A stretch of 64,000 bases of DNA from Erpobdella octoculata (lineage: Eukaryota; Annelida; Clitellata; Hirudinida; Erpobdellidae). A model generated the notes under the pieces. The model did not search any database. It saw only the letters and a list, made by a program, of their open reading frames with translations, and was not told the DNA's origin. Numbering within the stretch: position 1 is the stretch's first letter; every line of letters begins with the position of its first letter. Both the position numbers and the translations under genes were made by a program. Positions 1-10,226 of this stretch are shown here, in pieces. The DNA is taken from NCBI GenBank assembly GCA_963978895.1, contig OZ022247.1, positions 10,279,456 through 10,343,455 on the forward strand. Reading direction: 5' to 3'.

Positions 1-2622
1 CTTGCTGTGACAATTGTGCGCTCTTCACAACTCTCTCGCTTTCTATCGCTTGCTTTCTGTCCTGAACAATCAAGTCTGATCTTTCCTGAGCGTTTGCCTT
101 GGACCACCAGAGATGGTGGTTCCATCCAACACCATGCCGCCCCAACTGAACTGCTCCGGTCCTTTCAGTCCACTGGAGAGAAACCGTGGCATTCTCTATT
201 TCAACCCTAGCATTCCATTTGGTTCCTGAGATTAGAGTTGGTTTTACCTCAGCGACTCTCTGATCCGTTGAATTATCGAGCATCATCTGAGTTCTCAGTT
301 TGCTGATCTTGAAATCTTCAACAAAAGACCGCAATGGAAGTCTCAGCTTGGCTGTTTTGCCGTAGAGAGCCACAGACGTCAATCCCGGAGGCAGACCCAA
401 CCATTGACGTGTAAAACGAGCTATCTTTCTTTCTAGTTTCTCCACAACTTGCAGACCAATTTCATAGACTGTCAAAGGCCAAAGCAGTCTTGGCACTAAA
501 ACAAATTGCAAAATCCACACTTTGAACCTGCTCTGAAGCGGAGCAGCATTAATGCTTTCCATGGAGACAGTTGCCATACGGAGAATAGAAGCACCCTGAT
601 CAACGTCATTCAGGGATTTACAATACCATCTCCCGAGACTTTTCACTGGTTCGTCGCTCACTGTTGGAATCTTGTTACCATCAACAGAGAAAACGGTGTA
701 TTCATCAATTTTACCGCGACGCAGGGAGAGACTTCTCGATTTAGATGCTTTAAAACTCATTCCGCACCATTTGAGTAGATCGCTGAAGACATCAAGTGTC
801 CGTCTCATTGAAATACACTTATTCAAACTAATTGTCGTGTCGTCCATGAAAGCTCTCAGAGGTGGCATGAAAATACCTCGGCCGACATAAACATCTTCTA
901 CCCTTGCACCAACTGAATTCAGAAGTAGTTGCATTGCTAGCACGAATAATATGGGAGAAATAGAGCACCCCATGGCTATACCGACCTGAAGACGAAACCA
1001 ATCGGTTGAACACGTCTTTGTCGATAATCTCAGGTGAAAATCTTGAAAATACTGTCGTAGAATATCCATAACGAACTTTGGAACATGGTGCATCGTCAAA
1101 GCTCTCCAAATCAGCTGGTGACGAACCGCTCCATAAGCATTTGCAAGATCAAGCCAAACGACGTGCAAACTGAGTCGATTCTGTTTTGCTCTTTTTATAG
1201 ACTCCCAGATCATGGTAGAATGTTCGATGCAACCAGGAACACCAGGGATTCCTCCTTTCTGAATTGACTTGTCTATGTAGTCGTTTTGTGTTAGATAGCT
1301 CGTCAACCTCTTGGCAAGCACAGCAAAAAATATTTTTCCTTCAACATTGAGAAGAGAAATTGGTCTGAACTGATTGATGTCGACTGAAACTTTCTCCTTT
1401 GGTATAAAAATGCCTTCAGCTTTTTGCCACTCTTTATCAACAGACCCGGAAATCCAAGCAGACTTAAGCAATGAGTGTAAAACTTTCAACACACCCGGAC
1501 ATTTTTTATACACCAGGTATGGTACACCATTTGGGCCTGGAGCAGATCTATTTCTTGTTTTTCGGAGGAATTGGGATATGTCAAAAATTGAAATTACTCC
1601 CTCGTTGAAAGCAACCTTTGGAAGAGGAATCTCGGGAAGATCTGATCTTTCAGCTAGTTCTTTGTCGCCCAAGGGGTCAATGAAAGCAGCTCGGAAGTGA
1701 TGATCAAGCTGCTCTTTACTGACTTGCAGAGTACCTGACTTTGGTGGATCGAGCAAGCTTTTACCATAACGGAATGGATCTCTGACAAACTGGAATCTTG
1801 CCTTCCTTTGTTCTCTTTTCTTTACCCGCAAACGTTCTGCTCGCAAGAGTGCACTCAATCGCTGCCTCAAGTCATGTCGTAATGCTGAGAGCCCTGGTTT
1901 CTCGTTGTCTGGAGCTCTCCTCCATTGTTGACGAAGTCGTTTTTTTTCCTTTTTGAGTCTAGCAATCTCTCGTTGTCGCCTTGAAATATGAGTTTTTTCG
2001 CCTCTGTCCATGAGAACTTTTTCCTTGGAACCGAACATCTCTAAACACTTGTTGTAAATGGTGTCAGTTAGATTGTTCACTTGAAACATTGGAAGTTCTT
2101 TCATCTGCACTTTGAGAAGCTTGGAAAGTATCTCGTCGAGCTTCGACCAATCCGCTTTGTGAGCAGCAGCGGGGAAGTTAATTCTAGCCCGAGGTTGCCT
2201 ATTCTCGTCGCTATCAGGATCGTGGAACCTGTCGGGCTGTGGTTGGCATCCGGCCCGACTTGGCCCGGCGTTTTACCTGAAGCAATGCTTGCTTCAGTAC
2301 GATGATCCTGTACAGCTTTAAGCAGGCAACCCATTTTCGTACGGTGAACCTTCATACCGCGGCTTGTTGCGAAACCTCTACCGCACACACACTCATGAAG
2401 TGTTCCCCCATTAGGGTCCGTTGGAAGAGCAAGTTCGATGGCCGTAGGTCCGATTGTGAGCTCATCATACTCCCCCTCCTTTCGGTTGGAGCTCTGGGGG
2501 CATAAATTCGATTTCGTTGTCGCAGCTAGATGAACGGTGTTTTTTGTATCCCGGCTAAGCTGGGCCAGGATACCCGTAATACTCGTCTTTCCGAGTTGCC
2601 ACCTGTCTTTCCACGGTGTCAC
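1..2622 (-). pseudogene. Reverse transcriptase ORF with N-terminal zinc finger, frameshifted
   Basis: Two frames are needed. The upstream frame (from about 2622) encodes a C-x-C...H...C finger, CVCGRGFATSRGMKVH, around 2335-2400. Between about 2270 and 2160 the coding signal moves to another frame. That frame has a stop near 2266 and then stays open for some 750 codons to base 1. It contains the RT landmarks in order: SAPGPNGVPYLVYKK (near 1540), QFRPISLLN (near 1350), VVWLDLANAYGAV (near 1140), GCSISPILFVLAMQ (near 950) and the catalytic AFMDDTT (near 840). The motif is FMDD, not the more usual FADD. After the RT, a tryptophan-rich segment (HHLWWSKANAQE) follows near 90-130. A one-base indel, real or a sequencing error, would explain the break. 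The copy is otherwise well preserved and could be young. Confidence 0.8.
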
Positions 2623-2695
2623 CGGTCTTTCCCAGTTGCCACAAGGTCTTTCCCGAGAGTCACCCGGTCTTTCCCAGGGGTCAAATGGCTAACGC
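2565..2695 (-). repeat. Degenerate 20-21-bp tandem units at LINE 5' end
   Basis: On the minus strand five units of about 20-21 bp share the core GGGAAAGAC (one reads GGAAAGAC), alternating with GTGACTCT, GTGGCAACT and GTGACACC style spacers. The unit just upstream of the zinc-finger ATG is inside the reading frame. Such arrays occur in 5' regions of some LINEs as promoter monomers; that role here is inference. Confidence 0.6.
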
Positions 2696-2794
2696 CTCAA
2701 AAATGTGTGTTCACTCCTGAAGAGCTTTTCTGTGGAGGTCATCAGAAGAAAACCCCCCCTCGAGCAAACGTTTCGGCTCTTTAATTTCTCCTTG

Positions 2795-2796
<2 letters not shown>

Positions 2797-2826
<30 letters not shown>

Positions 2827-3041
2827 TGTATGTATGTATGTATGTATGTATGTATGTATGTATGTATGTATGTATGTATGTATGTATGTATGTATGTATG
2901 TATGTATGTATGTATGTATGTATGTATGTATGTATGTATGTATGTATGTATGTATGTATGTATGTATGTATGTATGTATGTATGTATGTATGTATGTATG
3001 TTTGTATGTATGTATGTATGTATGTATGTATGTATGTATGT
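2797..3041 (+). repeat. (TATG)n microsatellite
   Basis: About 60 copies of TATG with a single interruption (TTTG at 3001). All MYVCMYVC and THIHTYIH reading frames here are artefacts of the repeat. Confidence 0.98.
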
Positions 3042-3195
3042 TCCAATTTGTTTTAAGAACTATTGAAAAACAATGACTTGCAACAAAAAATGACTTATTG
3101 CATGATTGAGAAACTTACTTGATAACTCATACACTATAAATTTTTTTATAAAGAACATTGTAAACCACAAAAATGGAAATCTTTCAATAGAAATG

Positions 3196-5061
3196 TCAAT
3201 AGCCTCGTGTGAAATCAACTTGATGTTCCAGTGGTTGTCCTGCACAAAACTGATCATATTTCTTTAAAGTGTCCTTCACAAACTGGTATGCAGAAAAAAC
3301 AATGCTAAAAACACAAACTTATAAGCAATAGGCTGTAGTATTATTTCTTACTTTTTCAGCTACTAATTCACTGCCTGAAACATGAGGGGTGATTGTGACA
3401 TCCCCACGTCCCCACAGAGGACTCTCCTTGGGAAGTGGTTCTGTTTCAAAAACATCCAGTATGGCATGACTCAACCAGCCTTCACTGAAATTGTTTTATT
3501 CATAACCAGCCTAATTAGAATATGTTAAAATATAATATTCTATAAAAATAATATTATGATATTATGATATAATAATATGATATAATAAGGGAAAATTACT
3601 TCAAGGCTTTAATAACTGCTTCTTCACTAATGACATTACCTCTTCCTATATTGATGAAAACAGATTTCTTGGCAGCCGCAAAAAAATGAAACATTCAAAA
3701 CAAAATTATTTTCCATCTACTTACGATATGCTACAAAAAGAAAACTACCACACTTTGTCTCTACAGTGTTTCAAAATATCTCCATCAAAAACTCCATTAG
3801 TTGAAGTAACTTTTGGCAAAACACTAACTATGTAATCACATGATTCCAGTAAATTGACAAGATCATTTGTGAAACTATAAATGTAAGCATAATAGCTTGA
3901 AACTAACATATAGACGAAACAGCCCAATAAAAAAATACAGTGAAGAAAGCTGCTTACACAACATTCTGCAATTCATTTGAAAGATCAGTAGGAACACTTT
4001 TATCCTTCTTCAGTAAAGCCATAGTTTTCATTTGAAACTTCAATGCAAATTCAGCAACTAAGATAATACAATTTTCTTTAATAAACAGGAATAAACAAGC
4101 AAACAAAATTACTCCTAATTTGTCAACTTTTTTTTCCAATTGATCCAAAACCAACAATCCCAACTGTTAAGGTTTCAAGAAGCCGAGGACTAATTCGATT
4201 CCTTAAAAAATAACTTTTAATTTTAATTAAAATTAAAATATATAAATAAATATAAGTAAAAAAATACAAAACAAGTTTTTCCAAAAATTAAACTGATTGA
4301 ATCCTATCAAACAAACATAACATATCATTCAAACCAAATTCGTTGTGATTGAAGAAGTCGATATTGTTCACATTTTTGCTCTCTAGATATAATGCAACCA
4401 ATGACATATTGAACCATCTGCATATCGAAATGACCTGCGTTTCTTGTCAGAACAAATTTCGGAGGAGGCTGAAATACCACAATGTACAGTTTGCAAGTAA
4501 AAATATTACTATAAATAATTACAATAACAGAAACTATTTTGCTAGGCTTTTATCTGGATTAATTATGTTACCTTGTTTGCATATATGTTGACCAGCAAAT
4601 CAATTCCTGTAGTGAAATATTAATTTAAATGCTATAAAAGATAAGATTATTCAATATTCAGCATTTAAATCAAGCCTCCAACCTGTTGTAAACGTGTGTA
4701 TCCATTTTATGTGATCCAAATGTTGTAAAATTGACTTATTTCTGAAAACCTTTTGATAAGTCAAAAGTATGTCAACAGACTTGATCTCTTCTTGCTCTTT
4801 ATGAGAAACGGCGTTGCAATCATCTATGTCATGTCAATAAAAATTAAAAATAAGTAGACTGGGTTTTCATCTGGTAATATAAATCTAAAATGAAATAAAA
4901 CCTATAATAATTCTCTTCACATTAAGGGCCGGTCTTTGTAACTTGATTTCTCTAAAAATGTCTTCACAATAATTAAAAAAACGTTCACTTAGCAGCGAAC
5001 GCGATAAAGATATAATGCCAATGCCAAAACGTCCTACATTGAGAATAACATCATGAGACAT
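3196..5061 (-). CDS. D-isomer-specific 2-hydroxyacid dehydrogenase (GRHPR-like), 10 exons
   Basis: Minus-strand exons with GT-AG borders and matching phases: 5061-4902, 4823-4683, 4606-4572, 4468-4335, 4201-4128, 4057-3958, 3874-3754, 3667-3600, 3484-3352, 3282-3196. They sum to 1053 nt, 350 residues plus stop. Landmarks in order: [31 protein letters not shown]; the nucleotide-binding loop [11 protein letters not shown] (GxGxxG); INIGRGN with the substrate-binding Arg; [10 protein letters not shown] with the catalytic-dyad Glu; TITPHVSG with the catalytic His; and the C-terminal HQVDFTRGY. All three active-site residues of the family are present. The family reduces 2-keto acids such as glyoxylate or hydroxypyruvate with NAD(P)H; the substrate here is not known. 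The weakest splice site is the donor at 4335/4334 (GTTTGA). Start chosen as the only in-frame ATG in the first exon region; no targeting signal is obvious. Confidence 0.9.
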
Positions 5062-5500
5062 CTCAAAAACAAAACACCGGTCGAGTGCTGGTGTAGTGGA
5101 AGAAGTAAGCTTATAAGGTAAACTGTGTTATTGTTTGATGTTTGTTAATGTTATTCCTTTCCCAACCGCACAAGCAAAAGTACTGTGCTATTCTATGACA
5201 AATAACAGAGTACTAAAATCTATATAAAACAAACATGAACTCGAGCCAGCTGTGTTTTTGCGCCTATTGAAGGGCTCTTAACAAAACGAGACTGAAGTTA
5301 GCAACTCGTCTGTATTATACATACACAATTCAAAGTTGTGGCATTTAATTTTTTCTAATTTATTTGAATTGATAAAATTAATAATTTTTACATCATAAAA
5401 AATACATTTAAAAAAAATAACGTTTTCTTGCGCCCTAAAAAGGTATAAAATAATATTCCTATAAGCCTGGCAGAATTTCTAAATAACTTGGTCACATTAT
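5062..5500. other. Upstream region of dehydrogenase gene, no gene seen
   Basis: AT-rich non-coding DNA 5' of the dehydrogenase. I see no convincing TATA box or other gene. Confidence 0.5.
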
Positions 5501-5672
5501 GGTAACATACTTTATAAAAGTTTCTAATTCATATACAACAAAAAACGTTACGGGCGCATTATTTTTTTATAACTATTTTTTTTACTAAAGTTTTGATGTT
5601 GTTGCCTATATGCGCCGAACGTTTTTCATTGTATATGAATTAGAAACTGCTATAAATTATGTTACCAATATA
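5500..5672. repeat. Palindromic MITE-like element
   Basis: Left arm 5507-5560 (GTAACATACTTTATAAAAG, then TTTCTAATTCATATACAA, then AACGTTACGGGCGCAT) pairs with the reverse complement of 5605-5665 with few mismatches. The loop of about 45 bp is AT-rich. Arms of roughly 55-60 bp are typical of hairpin MITEs. No clear target-site duplication was found. Confidence 0.6.
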
Positions 5673-5900
5673 TGGCAATATGTGATCTATCGAATGCAAT
5701 GTTTAAAAGAAACCATCGTATGTCGTATGGAATTCGCGGACAGAAAAAATCTCAGACAACAAAGTGACCTAATGAAAACGTTGTAAAAACAAAACGATCC
5801 GTTCTAGTTTCAAACAAATGCCACAATTATTAACAGAGTTATATGATAAAACTATTCCGATTAAATCGGTCATTGTTTCTATTTATAATTTACTCGTTTG

Positions 5901-6521
5901 GCAGATACACGCAGACTGACGCAGAGGCATGGTAAATTTCAAGTTGCTGTATTTTTAAATCCTTTATATTATTTTCGATTGTCTTCCCGTCTGTCTGTCT
6001 GTCGGTCACAAACTTTGAGTCTCAAAATTAACTCACTTCCCGTTATCCGATCGAGCTGAAATTTGGCACATCGACTTGGGCTGCAAGACAATTGAATCTA
6101 TCAAAATTTCAGTTTGATCGGAAATTGTATAATTAAGTTTTTCAAAAAACACCAAATTTTAACGGATTTTTAATTTTTGAATTTGGCTCTGGGCTGTAAA
6201 AGGAATTAGTACCAGAAATCTAGGATCGTATATAAAGGATTTATAATAAAAACTTTGTTTTTATGGGTTAGTTTTTTATTTTTTAAAAAGAATCTCATTT
6301 TTGGTTTTCGAGATATACATTGTTTTAGAAAAAAGTTTGTTTTCCAGTTTTTTCCCCTCAGAGCAAAATTTTCAAAAATCCTTTCTTAGCGGATGTTTAC
6401 GCTATAAAAGTAATATAAGTTCCAAATTTCACGTTCCTAGGATGAGGCGTTTGAGCTCGGCGTTGATTATCAGTCAGTCAGTCAGGACATGTTCTTTTAT
6501 ATATATATATAGATTATAAAT
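5901..6521 (+). repeat. Dispersed repeat R, 3' part with tail
   Basis: Begins GGCAGATACACGCAGACTG and ends with a CAGTCAGTCAGTCAGGACA motif and a short (TA)n tail ending AGATTATAAA at 6521. The last 220 bp are homologous to 15470-15680, so this is a dispersed family; the tail style resembles 3' ends of RTE-type LINEs or SINEs. Bases 5901-6055 are essentially identical to 10074-10226. The 3' end abuts the broken transporter exon. Confidence 0.7.
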
Positions 6522-7379
6522 TGGTTACAATCAACTGAAGTATTTGTAAAGTTTTCGTACGTAACCATCGCTATTTGTTTGGTTCTTGTCTTTCGAAATG
6601 AAAACAAAATTGTACTTATTATCATTTCAATCTATTTATGATCATATATTTTTATAATAAATCTTTTTTTTGAAGAGCAAATAAAACAAATAAGTAAGGA
6701 ATGTTACTTGACGAAATGAGGCCTCCACAATATTGTCGGGAAATATGTTTCTAAAAAAATTTAAAAAAAAATTTATATTAAGTTGAAAATTAATTTACAT
6801 TTAAATTAAATAAATTTTAAACAATTAAAAATGCTAATGCGGTTCTTAATGCCAATAAAACAATTAAAAATATATCAATTTGAAGCATTATAATTGAACT
6901 TATTAGAATTGAAATTTCCATCCAAATTACCTTATCAAATCAAGAAAAGAATCCACCATATTGGCAGATTCTGCCGTTCCAGTCATTTCTGGAATTTCAA
7001 CTTTTGATCTGAAACCAGGTCTGATGGTGGTTACCATAAGAATTCCTTCGAGGACAGCAATGAACGTGGTACTGAGGTAATAAATTATTGCACAAAGACC
7101 CATCCTACCAGAGGAAGATGCATCCAGACCGGCCATTCCACATATAAGGCTTGACACAATAAGTGGAATTACGAGAGCTTTGAGCATTCGCATAAGAAGG
7201 TCTCCAGGAAAGCGAAAATACATATGCTCTCTTTTACCCCAATTCTGCACAGCACTGTTAGATCGCATTCCTATCCCCATGGCGATACCAACCGCCAATC
7301 CTGTGAGAAGCAGAATTAGTAGAAGATTGCGTCGAAGTACGACAAATATGGAAGAACATATTTTTGACGATTTCTTCAT
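6522..7379 (-). CDS. Excitatory amino acid transporter, N-terminal exons 1, 2 and first part of 3 (inverted)
   Basis: Minus-strand exons: 7379-6931 (start Met, TM1-TM3), 6750-6708 (IRNIFPDNIVEASFRQ) and 6589-6522 (starts TRTKQIAM). The first exon has a basic cytosolic start, hydrophobic TM1 (LLLILLLTGLAVGIAMGIG), then FRFPGDLLMRMLKALVIPLI, a signature of SLC1 carriers, and VLEGILMVTTIRPG. The third exon encodes the extracellular loop with NFTN/NTS glycosylation sites. It stops making sense exactly at 6522, where the sequence turns into repeat R. Its missing remainder is on the plus strand at 10242-10270, in the same frame. SLC1 members import glutamate or aspartate with Na+ and H+ in exchange for K+. 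As drawn in this window the two parts cannot form one collinear transcript. Confidence 0.88.
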
Positions 7380-8661
7380 CTTCGTTAGAAATTATTGAAC
7401 GAATTAATTGTTAACTTTTGATTAAATTCTTGAAATTTCATGCAAGTCATTGGTTTTAAACGCGTTATTGCAGAGTTCGTACGCTTTGTTTTATAAATTC
7501 TGTAAAATTAATCCCAAAATCCTATTTTCATAACATTTTTATTTGAGTTATATAAGTATTTTTAAATTCCAAAAACAAATGTCGTGATTGCTTTATTGAA
7601 TTCGTGTAACAGAGACAAAGTAATGAAATATAAAATAGGCATGAGGTTTAAGAATAAGATTATTTTCATCGGTGTTCTCATCCTCTTCGATCGTCGCACT
7701 GATCAAACACTTGATATGTTTATTGGACAATTAAATTTCTCGCAATTCTTTCTTTTAACAATTCAATTCAAAATGTTCTATCTCGGTTTTTTGCTGTTGA
7801 AAATCTTGTTGGCAACGAAATTTATAAAATATAATTTTGAAGTTTGATTCTTTCTCATAATTAAATCAATTTATTTGTTTGCTAAGGGATCTATTATCGT
7901 TTTATTACATTATTCTTACATAAATTTGCTGTAAACGTTTGTGGAAAAACTATTTCTCTTTCTTTCATAAGCACACTACTTTAATGCAATTCTTTCCTTG
8001 AAAATCAATGATCGTGTCATTTCTTTTCACAGGTTCTTTTAAACAGCTAAAGCTAAACTAATTGATGACACCAATATGGCTGCATATTGATTAGATCTAT
8101 TTGATATATTATGTTTCAGTTAAGTAACTAATTAAAACAGTTCTGCATTCTAGTAAAACCTAAATTCCTAATTGAAACTTATTTCAGACAATAATTTATA
8201 CTGCATCCTACATAACGGCTTGCCACTGGCGTAACTAGGGCGCGCGGACGGCATTGTGTGACACCATAACACGAGGTGACACCAAAAAGCAAGCTATCAC
8301 TCTCTATGTATGAAGCCTAGCGACAAATCTATTATTTCACTTCCTTCTCATCTTCAACTTTTTTATGAGAAAAAGTAGACTAGCCACCCACAGTTATCAA
8401 TTGTTTTAAAGGTCCAAGGGGATAACTCGTGAAAGGGTGACATTAGGAGTTACTGCACTGGGTGTCACCAACTTTGTTACAATACTGATGCTTGCAGCAT
8501 TTCAAACTCATGCTAAAATCTCACAGTATTTGAGCACCCAAATAATTACTTTTAAGTGATTACTGTTAAGTCGTTTGAGCCTATTTAGAAAACAAATAAA
8601 GGAAAAAACTAGTTTTTCAACACAAACGATTTAGAAATACGAAAGATGTTTAAATTAAGGT
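7380..8661. other. 5' flank of transporter exon 1, no gene seen
   Basis: AT-rich DNA without coding signal. A short segment at 8222-8290 (CTGGCGTAACTAGGGCGCG) resembles the ends of non-autonomous hAT-like elements, but no partner end was found. If the inverted block is flipped back, this is the promoter side of the transporter. Confidence 0.4.
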
Positions 8662-9075
8662 TTTTTACAAACTTTTATTTAGGTTACAATCTCTGTTTGT
8701 GTGTGTGGCTTTCTCTGTACGCAAACCTTGCAAATAAAATTTAACCAGCTTTTTGACTAACTAGAAAGCTGAAACTTTCAGCATAGCTTTATATTGGATG
8801 ACAATCCATGATTCAGTTAAAAAAAAACTTAATTTGGTCATCTTTTGTATTTATAAATCGAGTGTATTTGAAATCAAAGTTTGTGTTGAAAAACTCGTTT
8901 TTTCCAATATTTGTTTTAATTGAATCATGTATTGTCATCCAATATAAAGCTATTCTGAAAGTTTCAGCTACCTAGCTAGTCAAAAAGCTGGTTAAATTTT
9001 ACTTGCAAGATTTGCGTCGAGAGAAAGCCACACACACAAAGAGCGATTGTAACCTAAATAAAAATTTGTAAAAAG
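8662..9075. repeat. Long inverted-repeat (foldback) element
   Basis: Left arm 8662-8840 (TTTATTTAGGTTACAATCT ... GATGACAATCCATGATTCA) matches the reverse complement of 8915-9075 (TTATTTAGGTTACAATCGC ... GATGACAATACATGATTCA) over roughly 160-180 bp with scattered mismatches. It would fold into one long hairpin. A related segment occurs singly at 58130-58215 (CATGACAATACATGAATTG), so the family is dispersed. Confidence 0.8.
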
Positions 9076-9239
9076 TGTCATTTTCAATTTTTTTGGTAGA
9101 CCTGCCGGTAGAGGTCTAAAAATTTTTAAAGATATTATTTGAAATATATTTTACTAGCAGTGCCCGTAGCGGCTTCGCTCGCATGAAATTAGAGAATTTG
9201 AACCGTGCATACATAGTAGAGTACCCACTGCACGGATCA

Positions 9240-9590
9240 ATTTTTTAGGTCTCGGCTCCGCCCGTCGGCAACTTGGCCCAGCCCGTTTCAAAAACCGAAA
9301 TTCCTGGCCCGGCACGGCCCGTCTAATATGGGCCCGGCCCGTTTTTACAGGCCTAGAAGTTCTATATACTTGATGAAAAACTTCGGCCCGTCCCACCTTG
9401 ACTTCAGGTATTAGCCCGGCCCGTCTGAACACCCTAAAATCACTCAAATGTCTATATACTTGGTTAAAAATATCGGCCCGTTCCACCTTGATTTAAGGTT
9501 TGGGCAGGGCCGTATGAAAACCCTAAAATAACGGCTTGGCCCGTCCGTCCGGTGATAAACTGAACTCATCTACTTTTAACCGGCCCAAAA
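9240..9590. repeat. GGCCCG-rich degenerate repeat block
   Basis: About a dozen GGCCCG/CGGCCCGT motifs at irregular spacing in an otherwise AT-rich region, with repeated TATATACTTG(A/G)TTAAAAA spacers. A reverse-oriented relative lies at 63715-63930. ORFs through it are not credible genes. Confidence 0.7.
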
Positions 9591-9596
9591 CCTCAA

Positions 9597-10045
9597 AATA
9601 CTAATTTTCACATCTGTAGCATTCACAGTTTTTGAGTAGCAGCTACTTTAAAAACCAAATAACCCAATTTTCCAACCCACATTTGAGGTCCGGAAAACCA
9701 AATTTGTAAAAAATGGTGAAACACGTATATCTTTATTTTTAGAAAAGAAACTAAATAATAATTTTTACATCTGTGGTATTTACTGTTTTTGAGTAGCAGT
9801 TACTATAAAAGACAATTAGCCCTATTTTCCACCCCACATTTAAAGTCCTGGAAACCAAATTTTCAAAAAATGCTAAAACACGTATTTCATTATTTTTGGA
9901 GTAGAAACTAAATACTAATTTTTACTCCTGTAGCATTAACAGTTTTTGAGTAAAAGCTACTTTAAAAACCAAATAACTCAATTTTCCAACCCACATTTGA
10001 GGTCCGGGAAACCGAATTTTCAAAAAATGGTGAAACACGTATCTT
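9597..10045 (+). repeat. Three tandem units of about 157 bp
   Basis: Units begin near 9597, 9754 and 9911, each starting AATWMTAATTTTYAC and containing ACAGTTTTTGAGTAGCAG-like and CCAACCCACATTTGAGGTC-like blocks. Single related units occur at 15120-15460. Confidence 0.75.
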
Positions 10046-10226
10046 TTTAAATCCTTTATATTATTTTCGATTGGCAGATACACGCAGACTGACGCAGAGG
10101 CATGGTAAATTTCAAGTTGCTGTATTTTTAAATCCTTTATATTATTTTCGATTGTCTTCCCGTCTGTCTGTCTGTCGGTCACAAACTTTGAGTCTCAAAA
10201 TTAACTCACTTCCCGTTATCCGACCG

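Larger units (their letters stand above)
1..2760 (-). mobile_element. R2-like non-LTR retrotransposon, 5' part, leaves window on left
   Basis: The element is read right to left. Its 5' side (about 2560-2700) holds short degenerate tandem units, then comes a zinc-finger coding stretch, then a long reverse-transcriptase reading frame that is still open at base 1. The 3' part of the element, where R2-type elements carry their restriction-like endonuclease, lies outside the window. The outer 5' end is not defined; a TATG microsatellite begins at 2797. R2-type affinity is inferred from the N-terminal zinc finger and from RT motifs of the WLDLANAYG type. Confidence 0.8.
9152..10226 (+). repeat. Dispersed repeat R, 5' and central part, truncated at transporter exon
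   Basis: Starts ACTAGCAGTGCCCGTAGCGG, a head type that recurs as ACTAGCRGG... at 13566 and 29034. It then contains a GGCCCG-rich block (9240-9590), three tandem units of about 157 bp (9597-10045) and a segment identical to 5901-6055. It ends abruptly at 10226, where transporter exon sequence begins. Confidence 0.6.

Noticed and set aside
828..1109. 93-codon ORF inside the RT
   Set aside because: Out-of-frame shadow of the reverse-transcriptase frame.
2705..3076. MYVC/THIH-repeat ORFs here and at 46597-47200
   Set aside because: Translations of TATG/CATA microsatellites in all frames.
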